From: Micromonospora sp. MH99
Lineage (GTDB): Bacteria > Actinomycetota > Actinomycetes > Mycobacteriales > Micromonosporaceae
NCBI RefSeq assembly: GCF_021442385.1
Contig: NZ_MUZA01000011.1
Location: forward strand, 62,001 to 126,000
Length of the DNA: 64,000 nt
Direction of reading: 5' to 3'
How positions within the stretch are numbered: position 1 is the first letter of the stretch; each line of letters starts with the position of its first letter. The notes under the pieces were generated by a model, which was not told the origin of the DNA, made no database searches, and was given only the letters and a program-made list of their open reading frames with translations. Positions 7,878 to 16,974 of the stretch are shown here, piece by piece. The position numbers were made by a program, and so were the translations under genes.

Positions 7878-10800
7878 ATGATCCTGCGAATGACCGTGCG
7901 GGACGCCGACACGGGGGCGACGCACGACATCGAGGTGAGCGCCGCACCGGCCACCAGCGTGCGATCCCTGCTGGCCGCGCTGCCCATCCCGGCCACGGGC
8001 CGGCGCTGCTTCGCCGGGGCCGTCGCGCTGGATCCGGCCGCGCGTCTGGCGGACACCCCGCTGCTGGCCGGCTCGGTGCTCAGCGTGGGTGGCCCCGGAC
8101 CGGCCGGTCGTCTCGTCACCGACGGCGCGGTGGGCGTACTCGAGGTGGTTGCCGGCCCGGACGCGGGCCTGGCTGTCGCGTTGCGACCCGGAACCCACCC
8201 GATTGCTCGCACGTCCTCGGCGGCGCTGCCGCTGCGCGACGCGGACGTCTCCCGCCGCACGCACGCCCTGCTGGAGGTGTCGGCGGACGGCACGGCCACC
8301 CTCACCGATGGCGGATCGAGCAACGGCACGTTCGTCGACGGTGCCCGGATCACGCACCCGACCGCCGTGGCGTCGGCCAGCGCACTCCAGATCGGCGGGA
8401 ACGAGGTGCGGTGGACACCCCTGCCCGCCGAGGCGCGGCGGACGGTCCGGGCCGCGGATGGTCGGGTCGACTTCGACCGCGCCTTCGCCCGCGCACCGGT
8501 GATCGGAGTCGTCGAGGTGTCCATGCCGGTGCGACCCATCGTCGCCCGGGGGCCGGTGGCCGCCGGGATCCTGCTGGGCGGCGCGGGGTCAGTGGCGACC
8601 GCCCTGTTCACCCACACGCCGATCCTGCTGCTCGGCGCGGCGATCTCCGTCGGCGCTCTCCTGCTCAACCAGTCGGCGCAGGAGAAGCAGGACGCCGAAC
8701 GCCAGGCCGAGTTCACCAAGGCGAAGAAGGCAGTCGAATCGGCTGTCGCCGCCCAGGTCGAGGCCGAGCAGCGGGTACGCCGGACGCTCGCACCGAGCCC
8801 CGCCGAGATCGTCGAGATCGCCGGCGGTGTGCGGTCCGGCCTGTGGACCCGCCGCGCCGGGGCACCGCACGCGCTGGCGCTGCGGGTTGGCGTCGCCGAC
8901 GAGCCGGCGTCGGTGACGGTCCGCGGCGAGCCCTGGCCGGAGTTCCGCACCCCGAAACTGTCGGCGGTCCCGATCACCGTGGACCTGGGCGTCGTCGGTG
9001 TGCTCGGCGTGACCGGCGCGGACGAGGCGGTCCACGACGTCCTGCGCTGGCTGCTGCTGCAACTCGCCACCCTGCGCGCCCCCGACGATCTGCGGATGGT
9101 GCTGCTCAGCGCCGCGGAGGTCGGCGGCCTGACCTGGGCGCGCTGGCTGCCGCACATCGACGCGGGTGACGCGGCGGCGTACTCGTGCCGGATCGGCAAC
9201 ACCGCCGGCACCCGCACCGAGCGGGTACGGGAGCTGCGTACTCTCGTCGCGTCCCGGCGTGCCGAACGCGACCCGCAGCGGTTCGTGGACGTGGTCGTCG
9301 TCCTCGACGGCGCGCTGGCGCTGCGCGACCTGCCCGGGATGGACGAGGTCCTGCGGGACGGGCCGGCGGTCGGGGTGTACCTGATCTGCGCCGACCGGCA
9401 CAGCATGAACGAATGCCGGGGGCTGATCGAGACGTCGGGCGACTCGACGCGCCTCACCGCCAGCCCGGACGGCCAGGCGGTGACTGTCGACGCCGACGGG
9501 GTCGACGCGACGACCGCCGAGCGGCTGGCGCGGGCGTTGGCGCCGATGCGGGACCGGGCGACCCGCGGGGCGGCCCAGAACGCCATCCCACGGTCGGTAC
9601 GCCTGCTGGATCTCCTCGACCTCGGCACGCCCACCGCCGCCGACGTGCTGGCGCTGTGGGAGCGGGGTCGGGGTCCGCGGACCCGTGTGCTGCTCGGCGC
9701 GGACGCGACCGGGCCGGTGGCCGTCGACCTCGCCGGCCAGGGCCCACACACCATGCTGGGCGGCGCGACGGGCGCCGGAAAGAGCATCCTGCTGCAAACC
9801 CTGGTCACGTCGTTGCTGCTGGCCAACCGGCCGGACGAGCTCAACCTGGTGCTCGTCGACTTCAAGGGTGGCAGCGCCTTCCTGCCGTTCGAACACTGCC
9901 CGCACGTCGTCGCCCTCATCCGGTCCACCGGTGAGACCCCCGCCGACGTGTTCGACGACGCGGCGGCGGCCCGGGTCCTCGCCTCGCTCCGGGCGGAGGT
10001 GAGCCGGCGCGAGTCCCTGCTGGCCCGCCACGACGGCGAGATCGACAGGTACTGGCAGAAGCGCCTGGGCGGGACGGCCCTGCCGCCGCTGCCCCGACTG
10101 GTGCTGATCTTCGACGAGTTTGGCCGGGTGCTGGACGCCTCTCCCGACTTCGTCAGGGAACTGGTGAACGTCGCCGCGAAGGGCCGCTCGCTCGGCATGC
10201 ACCTCGTCCTGGCCACGCAGTCGTTGCAGGGCAAGCTGTCGCCGGAATTGAAGAACAACGTGTCCCTGCGGATCAGCCTGCGGCAGAACGAACCTGCCGA
10301 CAGCACCGAGGTGCTCGGCGTGCCGGACGCCGCCAGCATCCCGGGCGTGCTGCGCGGACGCGGCATGATCCTGTGCACCACCGCCGAAAGCCGCGTCCCA
10401 CAACCGTTCCAGTCCGGCTATCTCGGCGACCCGCCGCCGGCGGGCGGTGCCACCCCGGCTCTGGTCCGGGTCCTGAGCGCGACGGACCTCGGCGCCGCGC
10501 GACCCACCGCCGCGCCGAGAGCCGGCAGCGGGCCCACCGACCAGGAACTCGCCATCGCGGCGATCGAGGAGGCCGCACAGCGGTCCGGGCTACCGGCCCC
10601 CTTCCGACCGGTGCTGCCCCCGCTGCCGGCCACGCTGACGGTGGACGAGCTTCCGGCACAGTGGACCGCCGCCGCGCCGAGGACTGCCGTACCATTCGGC
10701 CTCGCCGATGACCCGGCACGCCAGGCGCAGCCGGCCGACTTCCTCGACCTCGCCGGGGCCGACCGGCTCCTCGTCGCCGGTGGCCCGCAGTCCGGCCGGA

Positions 10801-12143
10801 CGACCTTCGCCCGGACCCTGATCACCGGCCTGGTCGGTCGCTTCCGGCCCGACCAGGCCCACCTGTACGTCGTGGAACGGCACCCGGCGGGCCTGGCCGA
10901 GTACGCGGGTTTGCCGCACTGCGGCGGGGTCTTCTCGCCCGCCGAGCCCGACCGGATCCGTCGCCTGGTCACCTGGCTCGACGAGGAGATCCAGCGCCGC
11001 GCCGGCAGCGCGTCTCCGCCGGACACAGCCCGCCCGTACATCGTGGTCGTCATCGACGGCTGGGAGCACTTCGAGGACCACGGCGACCCGACCTTCGTCG
11101 AGACGTCCCTGGTCGCCACCCTGCGCGGCGTCATCAGCGCGGGTACGCCGCTCGGAGTGCACGTGGTTCCGATCGGCGGCCAGGACATGCTGACCCACCG
11201 GTTGCCGACCCTCTACAACCGTCGGCTGCTCCTGCCGTTTCCCAAGGAGGAGACCCGGCGGATGCAGCTGCTGACCAGCATGACCAGTCCGCCCGTCCTC
11301 CCCGGGCGGGCCATCGACGCCGGCAGCGGACGGCACGTGCAGATGTGCCTACCGACCCGGTCGGTAGCGGACCTCGCCGCCGAGCCGCACGACACGCCCG
11401 CGCACCGGCGGCCCCGGCGGTTCCCCGCCCTGCCGTCCCGCGTCGATCTCGCCGCGCTCGACACCACCGCGGCCGGCCAGGGCCGGTCGACGTGGATACC
11501 GCTGGGTGTCGGTGGGCCCGACACGACCACCATCGGCGTCGACCTGTTCGAGGCCGGGCCGCACCTGATGCTGATCTCCGGGACCGGCGGGACCGGCCGT
11601 ACGACGGCCGCCGCCGCTGTGGTCCACGCGCTTCGCCGACGCGGCATCGGCGTACTCGCCGTCGCGCCGCCGCAGTCTCCGCTGCCGGGGCTGCTCTCCG
11701 ACGACCCCGGGCTCCGGGTGGTCACCGGCGTCGCGATCAGGGACACCGACCTCCGCGAGGCCGTCGCGGCCTTCGGCGACATGCCGTACGCAGTGGTCGT
11801 CGACGACGTCGACCGGATCACCGTGCTGCCCACCGAACAGGGCTTCGCGAGCAGCCCCACGCTCCTCGACGACATCGTCCAACCGGCGGCTCGCGGCCGG
11901 CGGGCCCTGATCGTCAGCGCCGACGCCGCGCCCCTGTTGACTGGTTTCCCCAGCCCGCTCACCCGCCTGGTCAACGCTGTCATGCTGGCCGGGACACGCC
12001 TCGTGCTGGCCCCGAGCAACCGGACGACGGCAGTGGCCCACAACATCACCCTGGAGCCCGACCAGTACCTCACCGGCCCTCCCGGGCGCGGCTACCTCTC
12101 CACCGGTCGTACCCCGGTGTTGGTGCAGGTGGCAGCACCCTGA
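7878..12143 (+). CDS. FHA-domain FtsK/SpoIIIE triple ATPase, EccC/EssC-like T7SS motor
   Basis: The protein has 1421 residues. The N-terminus (1-75) looks ubiquitin-like. An FHA domain follows at about 95-175, with conserved DADVSRRTH and GGSSNGTFVDG. Two adjacent membrane helices lie at about 218-262, then a cytosolic linker with a helical EKQDAERQAE segment. Three FtsK/SpoIIIE modules follow. D1 has Walker A GGATGAGKS at about 628 and a canonical Walker B LIFDEFG near 743. D2 has GGPQSGRTT near 965 and VVIDGWEHF in place of DE. D3 has SGTGGTGRTT near 1231 and VVVDDVD. Only D1 is canonical, as known for EccC and EssC. The fused FHA resembles Firmicutes EssC more than mycobacterial EccC. It would be the energy-coupling channel component for the WXG100 and EndoU substrates. 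No EccB/D/E or mycosin gene is visible in the window. Confidence 0.88.
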   Translation: MILRMTVRDADTGATHDIEVSAAPATSVRSLLAALPIPATGRRCFAGAVALDPAARLADTPLLAGSVLSVGGPGPAGRLVTDGAVGVLEVVAGPDAGLAVALRPGTHPIARTSSAALPLRDADVSRRTHALLEVSADGTATLTDGGSSNGTFVDGARITHPTAVASASALQIGGNEVRWTPLPAEARRTVRAADGRVDFDRAFARAPVIGVVEVSMPVRPIVARGPVAAGILLGGAGSVATALFTHTPILLLGAAISVGALLLNQSAQEKQDAERQAEFTKAKKAVESAVAAQVEAEQRVRRTLAPSPAEIVEIAGGVRSGLWTRRAGAPHALALRVGVADEPASVTVRGEPWPEFRTPKLSAVPITVDLGVVGVLGVTGADEAVHDVLRWLLLQLATLRAPDDLRMVLLSAAEVGGLTWARWLPHIDAGDAAAYSCRIGNTAGTRTERVRELRTLVASRRAERDPQRFVDVVVVLDGALALRDLPGMDEVLRDGPAVGVYLICADRHSMNECRGLIETSGDSTRLTASPDGQAVTVDADGVDATTAERLARALAPMRDRATRGAAQNAIPRSVRLLDLLDLGTPTAADVLALWERGRGPRTRVLLGADATGPVAVDLAGQGPHTMLGGATGAGKSILLQTLVTSLLLANRPDELNLVLVDFKGGSAFLPFEHCPHVVALIRSTGETPADVFDDAAAARVLASLRAEVSRRESLLARHDGEIDRYWQKRLGGTALPPLPRLVLIFDEFGRVLDASPDFVRELVNVAAKGRSLGMHLVLATQSLQGKLSPELKNNVSLRISLRQNEPADSTEVLGVPDAASIPGVLRGRGMILCTTAESRVPQPFQSGYLGDPPPAGGATPALVRVLSATDLGAARPTAAPRAGSGPTDQELAIAAIEEAAQRSGLPAPFRPVLPPLPATLTVDELPAQWTAAAPRTAVPFGLADDPARQAQPADFLDLAGADRLLVAGGPQSGRTTFARTLITGLVGRFRPDQAHLYVVERHPAGLAEYAGLPHCGGVFSPAEPDRIRRLVTWLDEEIQRRAGSASPPDTARPYIVVVIDGWEHFEDHGDPTFVETSLVATLRGVISAGTPLGVHVVPIGGQDMLTHRLPTLYNRRLLLPFPKEETRRMQLLTSMTSPPVLPGRAIDAGSGRHVQMCLPTRSVADLAAEPHDTPAHRRPRRFPALPSRVDLAALDTTAAGQGRSTWIPLGVGGPDTTTIGVDLFEAGPHLMLISGTGGTGRTTAAAAVVHALRRRGIGVLAVAPPQSPLPGLLSDDPGLRVVTGVAIRDTDLREAVAAFGDMPYAVVVDDVDRITVLPTEQGFASSPTLLDDIVQPAARGRRALIVSADAAPLLTGFPSPLTRLVNAVMLAGTRLVLAPSNRTTAVAHNITLEPDQYLTGPPGRGYLSTGRTPVLVQVAAP

Positions 12144-13128
12144 GCCGCGCCGGACCGCGCCGGCCGTACCTCGGAGTGCGTTGAGGTTGGGTCCAGCCGC
12201 CCGCGACGAGAGCCCGGCGGACGGCTTCGGCGACCTCCTCGGGGCGGGCGCGGACCAGCCAGGCCGGGAAGCGCAGGATCCGGTCGCCGCTGGTCCAGAC
12301 GTCGTTCTGCCGCCGCATGTCGGCCGCCCACTGCCGGGCGTCCATGTGGTGCGCGTCGTCGATCTCCACCTGCACCCGCCATTTTTTCCAGTACGCGTCC
12401 AGCCAGCGGTTGCGGCCCGCCGCGTCGACCCGGTGTTGTTGCAGGTCCGGTGCGGGCAGCCGATGCTGTCGGCACAGCCGCACAAAGTTGATCTCGGACA
12501 GCGCCTGCGCGCCGCCGCTGATGTCGCCGACGGTCTGCCGGATCAGTCGTCGGCGGGGTGCCCGGGGCAGGACGTCGAGCACGGCATCCAGCTCCGCGGG
12601 CAGCACGCGGCGCTGTTGGCAACCGGCGGCCAGCACCCCCTGCGCCTCGTCCACACCGGCCGCCCATCCGGCGGCGTCCACGAGGGCGCGTGCGGTCGTC
12701 GTGCGCGGCGGGCGGGCGAGCTGGAGATGAGCGTCGGGGAGGACCGTGGTGCGATGGACCAGCACGGCGGGCATGTCGATCGGAAGCCGCCGCAGGCTGG
12801 TCCGCGCGGCGCGACGGTCGGCGGGCACCAGCAGGTGCAGGGGTTCACGCCGCAGTCCCCGTACCCCGGCCTCGGCGGCGGCGGTCGCCCCAGCCAGGAC
12901 TGCTCCCGCGCCCGCCGCCAGCACGGCCACCCACAGTTGCTGGTCGCGGGTCAGCCGGCCGTTGCCGGTCAACAGGACCCCTCGGCACATCGACCGCCAG
13001 CGGCCGGTGCGGATCCGGCTCCGCACCAACCCCTCGCCGAGCAGTCGCGCGGCTTGCGCGGTCGTCAGCACGCCCGCCTGCTCGAAGGCGAGCCATTCGA
13101 GAGCGTCAGCGTCATCGGCGGGCAGCAT
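12070..13128 (-). CDS. AbiEi-like winged-helix / DUF559 nuclease-fold protein
   Basis: The protein has 352 residues. The N-terminus, roughly 8-55 (EQAGVLTTAQAARLL, GRWRSMCRGV), matches the winged-helix found in AbiEi-type antitoxins and related actinobacterial proteins. The C-terminal part, about 215-300, contains FVRLCRQHRLPAPDLQQ, RWLDAYW, VQVEIDDAHHMD and RILRFPAWLVRARPEEV. This is the pattern of DUF559 proteins, which have a very-short-patch-repair/restriction-like fold with an acidic residue pair. The end runs 74 bp into the tail of the ATPase gene on the other strand. No AbiEii nucleotidyltransferase toxin is adjacent, so this is a solitary member. These are common and mostly uncharacterised in actinomycetes. 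Nuclease activity is inferred, not shown. Confidence 0.72.
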   Translation of the reverse strand: MLPADDADALEWLAFEQAGVLTTAQAARLLGEGLVRSRIRTGRWRSMCRGVLLTGNGRLTRDQQLWVAVLAAGAGAVLAGATAAAEAGVRGLRREPLHLLVPADRRAARTSLRRLPIDMPAVLVHRTTVLPDAHLQLARPPRTTTARALVDAAGWAAGVDEAQGVLAAGCQQRRVLPAELDAVLDVLPRAPRRRLIRQTVGDISGGAQALSEINFVRLCRQHRLPAPDLQQHRVDAAGRNRWLDAYWKKWRVQVEIDDAHHMDARQWAADMRRQNDVWTSGDRILRFPAWLVRARPEEVAEAVRRALVAGGWTQPQRTPRYGRRGPARLRVLPPAPTPGYDRWRGSRAREGR

Positions 13129-13168
13129 GTCGTCGAGCGTTGCGGTTGGTTGGTCCCCGCGCCACCAA

Positions 13169-13213
13169 ATCTTGGACAGTTACCGTCCGCGGAGGACGGT
13201 AACTGTCCAAGAT
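13169..13213. terminator. Perfect 20-bp inverted repeat
   Basis: Two perfectly complementary 20-bp arms (13169-13188 and 13194-13213) surround a 5-nt loop (GCGGA). The arms hold TTGGACAGTTACCGTCC and its complement. It lies between two leftward genes and would end transcription of the small secreted protein gene. There is no T-tract. The even base composition of the arms differs from ordinary GC terminators here, so it may also be a dispersed intergenic repeat. Confidence 0.7.
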
Positions 13214-13344
13214 CTGCGCAGACGCTGTTCCCGGTCGACGTCCCGCCTGATTCGTCGACGATGTCAGCTCCACAGCCTCCGAACTCCACTACCGCCCCGC
13301 GAGGCGACGTGGTCGGCATCCTCGGTGCTGGCGAGCGTTTTCGG

Positions 13345-13791
13345 TCAGCCGTCGATGCTTTGGAAGGTGGTGTAGTTGCAGGAGTAGCCCAAGTAGTCCG
13401 TAGGACCGTTCGCCCCGCAGATCTCCATCCGGACCACGTCGTTCGCGTAGACCTGAGCCGGGTCCCAGATGACCGAACTCCCGGATCCGCCGCCGTTGTA
13501 CTTGGTGTCCCGCAGGACGCCGTTGACGTAGACCCGGCCCAGGACCCCGTCGCCGTTGGCGCAGGTGTCCTTCACGACGAAGTAGTCGTCGTTCATGCCG
13601 CCGCCGGGTGCACCCTCGCCGTAGTCGACGAAGTCGAGGCGACCGGCCTGGCACATCGTGTAGTCGTCCCAGTAGGTCACGTAATGGTCGTCGTTGCCGG
13701 CTGCGGAGGCCGGGGAAGCGCCGACGACCAGGGCGCCGGCGACCGCCGTGACCGCCATCGACATGGTGAGCGCGAGACGCTGGACCTGCAT
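13345..13791 (-). CDS. Small secreted protein of unknown function
   Basis: The protein has 148 residues. A Sec signal peptide (MQVQRLALTMSMAVTAVAGA, then ASPASAA) is cleaved after about residue 31, giving a mature protein of about 117 residues. The mature part is acidic and aromatic-rich (DDHYVTYWDDYTMC, DYFVVKDTC, RMEICG, YSCNYTTF) with four Cys that could form two disulfides, and it looks all-beta. SD GGAGGT lies seven bases before the ATG; longer in-frame starts were rejected because they would bury the signal peptide. It is flanked by hairpins on both sides, so it is probably a single-gene transcript. No family recognised. Confidence 0.75.
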   Translation of the reverse strand: MQVQRLALTMSMAVTAVAGALVVGASPASAAGNDDHYVTYWDDYTMCQAGRLDFVDYGEGAPGGGMNDDYFVVKDTCANGDGVLGRVYVNGVLRDTKYNGGGSGSSVIWDPAQVYANDVVRMEICGANGPTDYLGYSCNYTTFQSIDG

Positions 13792-13932
13792 GTGCGACCT
13801 CCACGAGTGGTGCTGTCGGGCCGACGGATCCGTCGGCCGGCACCAGCGTATGGACGCGATTTGACAGGTTTCCAGCATCGACGTCTGTTCCGCACAGGCG
13901 GCGTCCCGCCCGGCCCGGTCAAGGGCGAGTTC

Positions 13933-13967
13933 GGTCTTGTCCCGAACGATGTGTTCGGGACAAGACC
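13933..13967. terminator. Perfect 15-bp inverted repeat
   Basis: Arms GGTCTTGTCCCGAAC and GTTCGGGACAAGACC around loop GATGT. It sits between the M14 peptidase gene (ending 14005) and the small secreted protein gene, both leftward. It is a likely terminator for neither-T-tract actinomycete transcripts reading from upstream, or a regulator target upstream of the small gene. Confidence 0.55.
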
Positions 13968-14004
13968 TGGCCACTCACTCGGGCATCTCGCTCTGCGGGG
14001 TCGG

Positions 14005-16806
14005 TCAGGCGACCACCGACCGCAGTGGCACTCCGGCGGTGCGCAGCGCGCGTACCAGATCGTTCGTGAAGGGGTGTTCGTCGGCCTGGAGGCCCTGCGG
14101 GTTGGGGATCACGACGTACGCCGAGGTGCCCTTCGCGGACGTCCGGGCGTCGGTGGTGAAGCGTTCGACGATGGCCCGCGTGCGGGCCAGGTCCGTCGCC
14201 GCGACCTCGATGGTGGTCGGTCGCCAGCCGCCGCCCAGGTCCGCCGCGACCGGCGCGGCGGCGGCGCTGGCGCGCGCCGCGTCGGTGCCGGGCGTGCGTC
14301 GGGCGTCGGGTGCGCCCGGCGGGTAGAGCAGCGCGTTGGCCACCAGGTGCAGACCATTCTCGTTGTACGCGCGAAAGAGCGGGTTGAACGCGAACAGCAC
14401 CGACCTGCCGGCGCCGGTCGGCTCGTCGACGACGGCCGCCGTGCCCTTGAGGATGTCCGCGCCGACGGTGTAGCCGTTGGCCCAGAACGTGTCGCCGGCC
14501 GGGTAGGTGAGCACGTTCGTCCCGGTGGTGCTGGGGTTGAGGATCGGGTCGCTGTTGTTGAACTCGAAGTCCTCGGCGGGGCGGCCGAGGGCGACCGGGT
14601 TGTCGGTGTCGACGTCGACCCGCAGGTGCGAGCCGATCACCAGGTAGTCGGCCGGTTTGGTCTTCTCCGTGGTGGAGGTGAGCCCGGCGGCGCGGGCCAG
14701 CCGGGTGCCCTCGTTGCGCAGCCCGACGTAGGTGTGGCCCTGGGCGATCCAGTCGCGCAGGTTGGCCTGCCCGGCGGCGGTCAGACCGCCGGTGGCGTTG
14801 CTGCCGTCGGGGACCAGCAGCACCGTACGCCCGGTGAACGCCGCGGTGTTGTCGTTGATGTCGGCAGTGGTGACCGGCGTGAGGTCGAGGCCCCACCGCT
14901 TGCCGAGCACGTACCGGGCCTCGCCGTGCGAGCCGGACGTGGTGGAGATGCCGGTGCCCTGGAACAGCCCGACGTCGGGCAGGTCGAGGCGGGTCCCGGT
15001 GGGGCGCCCACCGGGGGTGAGGGTGACCCCGGCGGCCTCGGCCAGGTCGTCGACCGTACGGCTCAGCCGGCTCGCCGGGATCGCGACGCGGCTGGTGGTC
15101 AGGTCCCGCACGAGCGGCACGCCGCGGCCGAGCAGGGTGAAGGTGAACTCCGCGGCGGCTGCCGAGTCCAGCGGGTACGTGTAGGAGCCCCACGGCCACG
15201 CCAGGCCGCTCCGGCCGCCGGTGATCTCCCGGACGAGCTGGGCGTTCGGCCGGACGTTGTCGCCCGTGTAGATCGTGGACACGCCCATCAGCAGCGGGTT
15301 GCTCCAGGAGGACACGTCGTAGAAGTACGGGAACGGCACGTACGGGTCCTCGCCCATGATCGCCTGGATCCAGTGTTTCTGCGGCTGGTCCATCGGGATC
15401 CAGTACGCCCCCTTGGGCACCGTCACGTTTGTGGCGCTGCGACCGCCGAAGACCCGGGCGGTGGGCACGCGGGTGGGCTTGCGCACCTCGTACACCTCGA
15501 CGTCCATGCGGCGTAGCCGCTCGACGAGCCGGCGGACATCGGCGAGCTGCCGGTCCGGCAGCAGGAAGTACGAGCGGATCGTGATGTCGGGCACCGGGAA
15601 CTGGACCTCGTTGGTGGGCTGCACCACCTCGTTCGGCTCCAGGGCGCCCGCCCGGCCCTCGGCGAGCGCGTCGGTCCAGATGTCGAAGTAGCCGTCCAGC
15701 ACCTCCCGCTTGTTGGCGGCGGCCCAGCCGAGCGTCGACCACTGGGTGTGGAACTGCTGCTGCACCCGGTCGGCGACGGCCGAGGCGCTGCCCTTCTCGT
15801 ACGTCATGCCGGCCGCGCCGAATCCGGTGGTCGGCACGGTGTCGCCGTACCCCATGAAGAACATGTCGTACGTGTCGTAGTTGAAGTAGCACTCGGTCGT
15901 GACGGTGTCGTCGCAGGCGCCGTTGTAGCCGAAGCCGGCCTTGTTGGCCTCGCCGATCCGGTTGATCCAGTCCACCGCCTCGCCGGCGATCTCGTGGTGG
16001 ATCGGGTCGGCGTTGGGCGGGAAGAAGTACTGCCGGCCGCCCATCTCGTGCGCGTCGATGAAGACCTGCGGCGGGTAGCGGCGCAGCAGTTCGAGTTTGC
16101 CGTCCGTCTCCTGCTGGGTGCGGGCGAACCAGTCCCGGTTCAGGTCGAAGCCGAACTCGTTCTGCCGCCGGGTCGCGTCGCGGCCGTCCGGGTTCTGGGT
16201 CGGAACGATGATGGTGACCAGGTTGTCGTTGCGGCGCGCGATCTCGCAGGACAGGCCGGCGGCCAACTCGTACAGCGTCTTGAGGGCAGCGTCGGTGCCG
16301 CTCTTCTCACCGCCGTGCACGTTCGCGGTGACCCAGACGATGGCGGGGCTGTCCTTCGCCGTCCGCGCGGCGGTCCGTGCGCTGGTCCGGCGGGGGTCAC
16401 GCAGGTCGCGTACGTCGTCGGCGATCTTTCGCAGCTCGGACGGCCGCACGTGGCGCTCGTTGGACACCACCGCGTACGGCAGGGGCTGGCCGAGCACGCT
16501 GGTGGCCGTCACGCCCGTGACGACGCGGTCGGAGGCCCGGTCCACGGCCCCGAGGTAGGTGCGGACCTCGTCGTTGGTGACGACCCGCTCCTGTCCCGTT
16601 CCGAGGGGGAAGCCGAGCACGGCCTCCGGGGTGGGTACGCCGCCCAGCCGTGCGCCCGGGTCGGTGCTGCATCGCGACGGTGGGGCGGCGCTCGCGGATG
16701 GTGTGCCGCCGAGCAGGGGAGTCGTGCCGAGAAGGAGCGCGATCGCGGCGACGCCTGCCAGCCGCCTGGGAGGGACCGTCCAGAACGGACGCGATGATGG
16801 GGCCAT
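14005..16806 (-). CDS. Secreted M14-family zinc carboxypeptidase
   Basis: The protein has 933 residues. A signal peptide (basic start, Ala/Leu core, cleavage after SASA at about 40) precedes the peptidase domain. The domain carries zinc ligands His164 and Glu167 in VHGGEKSG, the substrate-binding NPDGRD at 205-210, DLNRDW at 221-226, and the third ligand His253 in IDAHEMGG. The M14 domain covers roughly 75-400. The remaining 500 residues include a predicted type 1 glutamine-amidotransferase-like segment (TVLLVPDG, GHTYVGLRNEG) and end without a membrane anchor. SD GAAGGGAA precedes the ATG. Enzymes of this build trim peptides outside the cell. The gene is divergent from the EACC1 gene, with about 170 bp between starts. 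Confidence 0.88.
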   Translation of the reverse strand: MAPSSRPFWTVPPRRLAGVAAIALLLGTTPLLGGTPSASAAPPSRCSTDPGARLGGVPTPEAVLGFPLGTGQERVVTNDEVRTYLGAVDRASDRVVTGVTATSVLGQPLPYAVVSNERHVRPSELRKIADDVRDLRDPRRTSARTAARTAKDSPAIVWVTANVHGGEKSGTDAALKTLYELAAGLSCEIARRNDNLVTIIVPTQNPDGRDATRRQNEFGFDLNRDWFARTQQETDGKLELLRRYPPQVFIDAHEMGGRQYFFPPNADPIHHEIAGEAVDWINRIGEANKAGFGYNGACDDTVTTECYFNYDTYDMFFMGYGDTVPTTGFGAAGMTYEKGSASAVADRVQQQFHTQWSTLGWAAANKREVLDGYFDIWTDALAEGRAGALEPNEVVQPTNEVQFPVPDITIRSYFLLPDRQLADVRRLVERLRRMDVEVYEVRKPTRVPTARVFGGRSATNVTVPKGAYWIPMDQPQKHWIQAIMGEDPYVPFPYFYDVSSWSNPLLMGVSTIYTGDNVRPNAQLVREITGGRSGLAWPWGSYTYPLDSAAAAEFTFTLLGRGVPLVRDLTTSRVAIPASRLSRTVDDLAEAAGVTLTPGGRPTGTRLDLPDVGLFQGTGISTTSGSHGEARYVLGKRWGLDLTPVTTADINDNTAAFTGRTVLLVPDGSNATGGLTAAGQANLRDWIAQGHTYVGLRNEGTRLARAAGLTSTTEKTKPADYLVIGSHLRVDVDTDNPVALGRPAEDFEFNNSDPILNPSTTGTNVLTYPAGDTFWANGYTVGADILKGTAAVVDEPTGAGRSVLFAFNPLFRAYNENGLHLVANALLYPPGAPDARRTPGTDAARASAAAAPVAADLGGGWRPTTIEVAATDLARTRAIVERFTTDARTSAKGTSAYVVIPNPQGLQADEHPFTNDLVRALRTAGVPLRSVVA

Positions 16807-16974
16807 GTCTCGGGTTCCCTTCTTGGGGGAAAGCCTCGCAGTGGCCGGAGCCTATGAATGGGCCGACGCGGCGGTCAAGGTCTGATCGACACCGATGACT
16901 GCATGGGATGCCGGCTCCGGGAGCGACTGGCAGGATGGTGGTGTGACTCAGCGTCGTCCTGGAGGGAGCAGAAC

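Noticed and set aside
6623..10381. Very long leftward open frame across the kinase and ATPase genes
   Set aside because: Antisense to two genes with clear catalytic motifs; composition is Arg/Ser/Ala-rich without domains.
12181..15516. Long rightward open frame opposite the AbiEi-like and M14 genes
   Set aside because: Spans several hairpins and intergenic gaps and is antisense to well supported genes.
13919..15892. Leftward frame in a second reading frame of the M14 gene
   Set aside because: Arg/Pro/His-rich shadow with no motif; the M14 frame has zinc ligands and a signal peptide.
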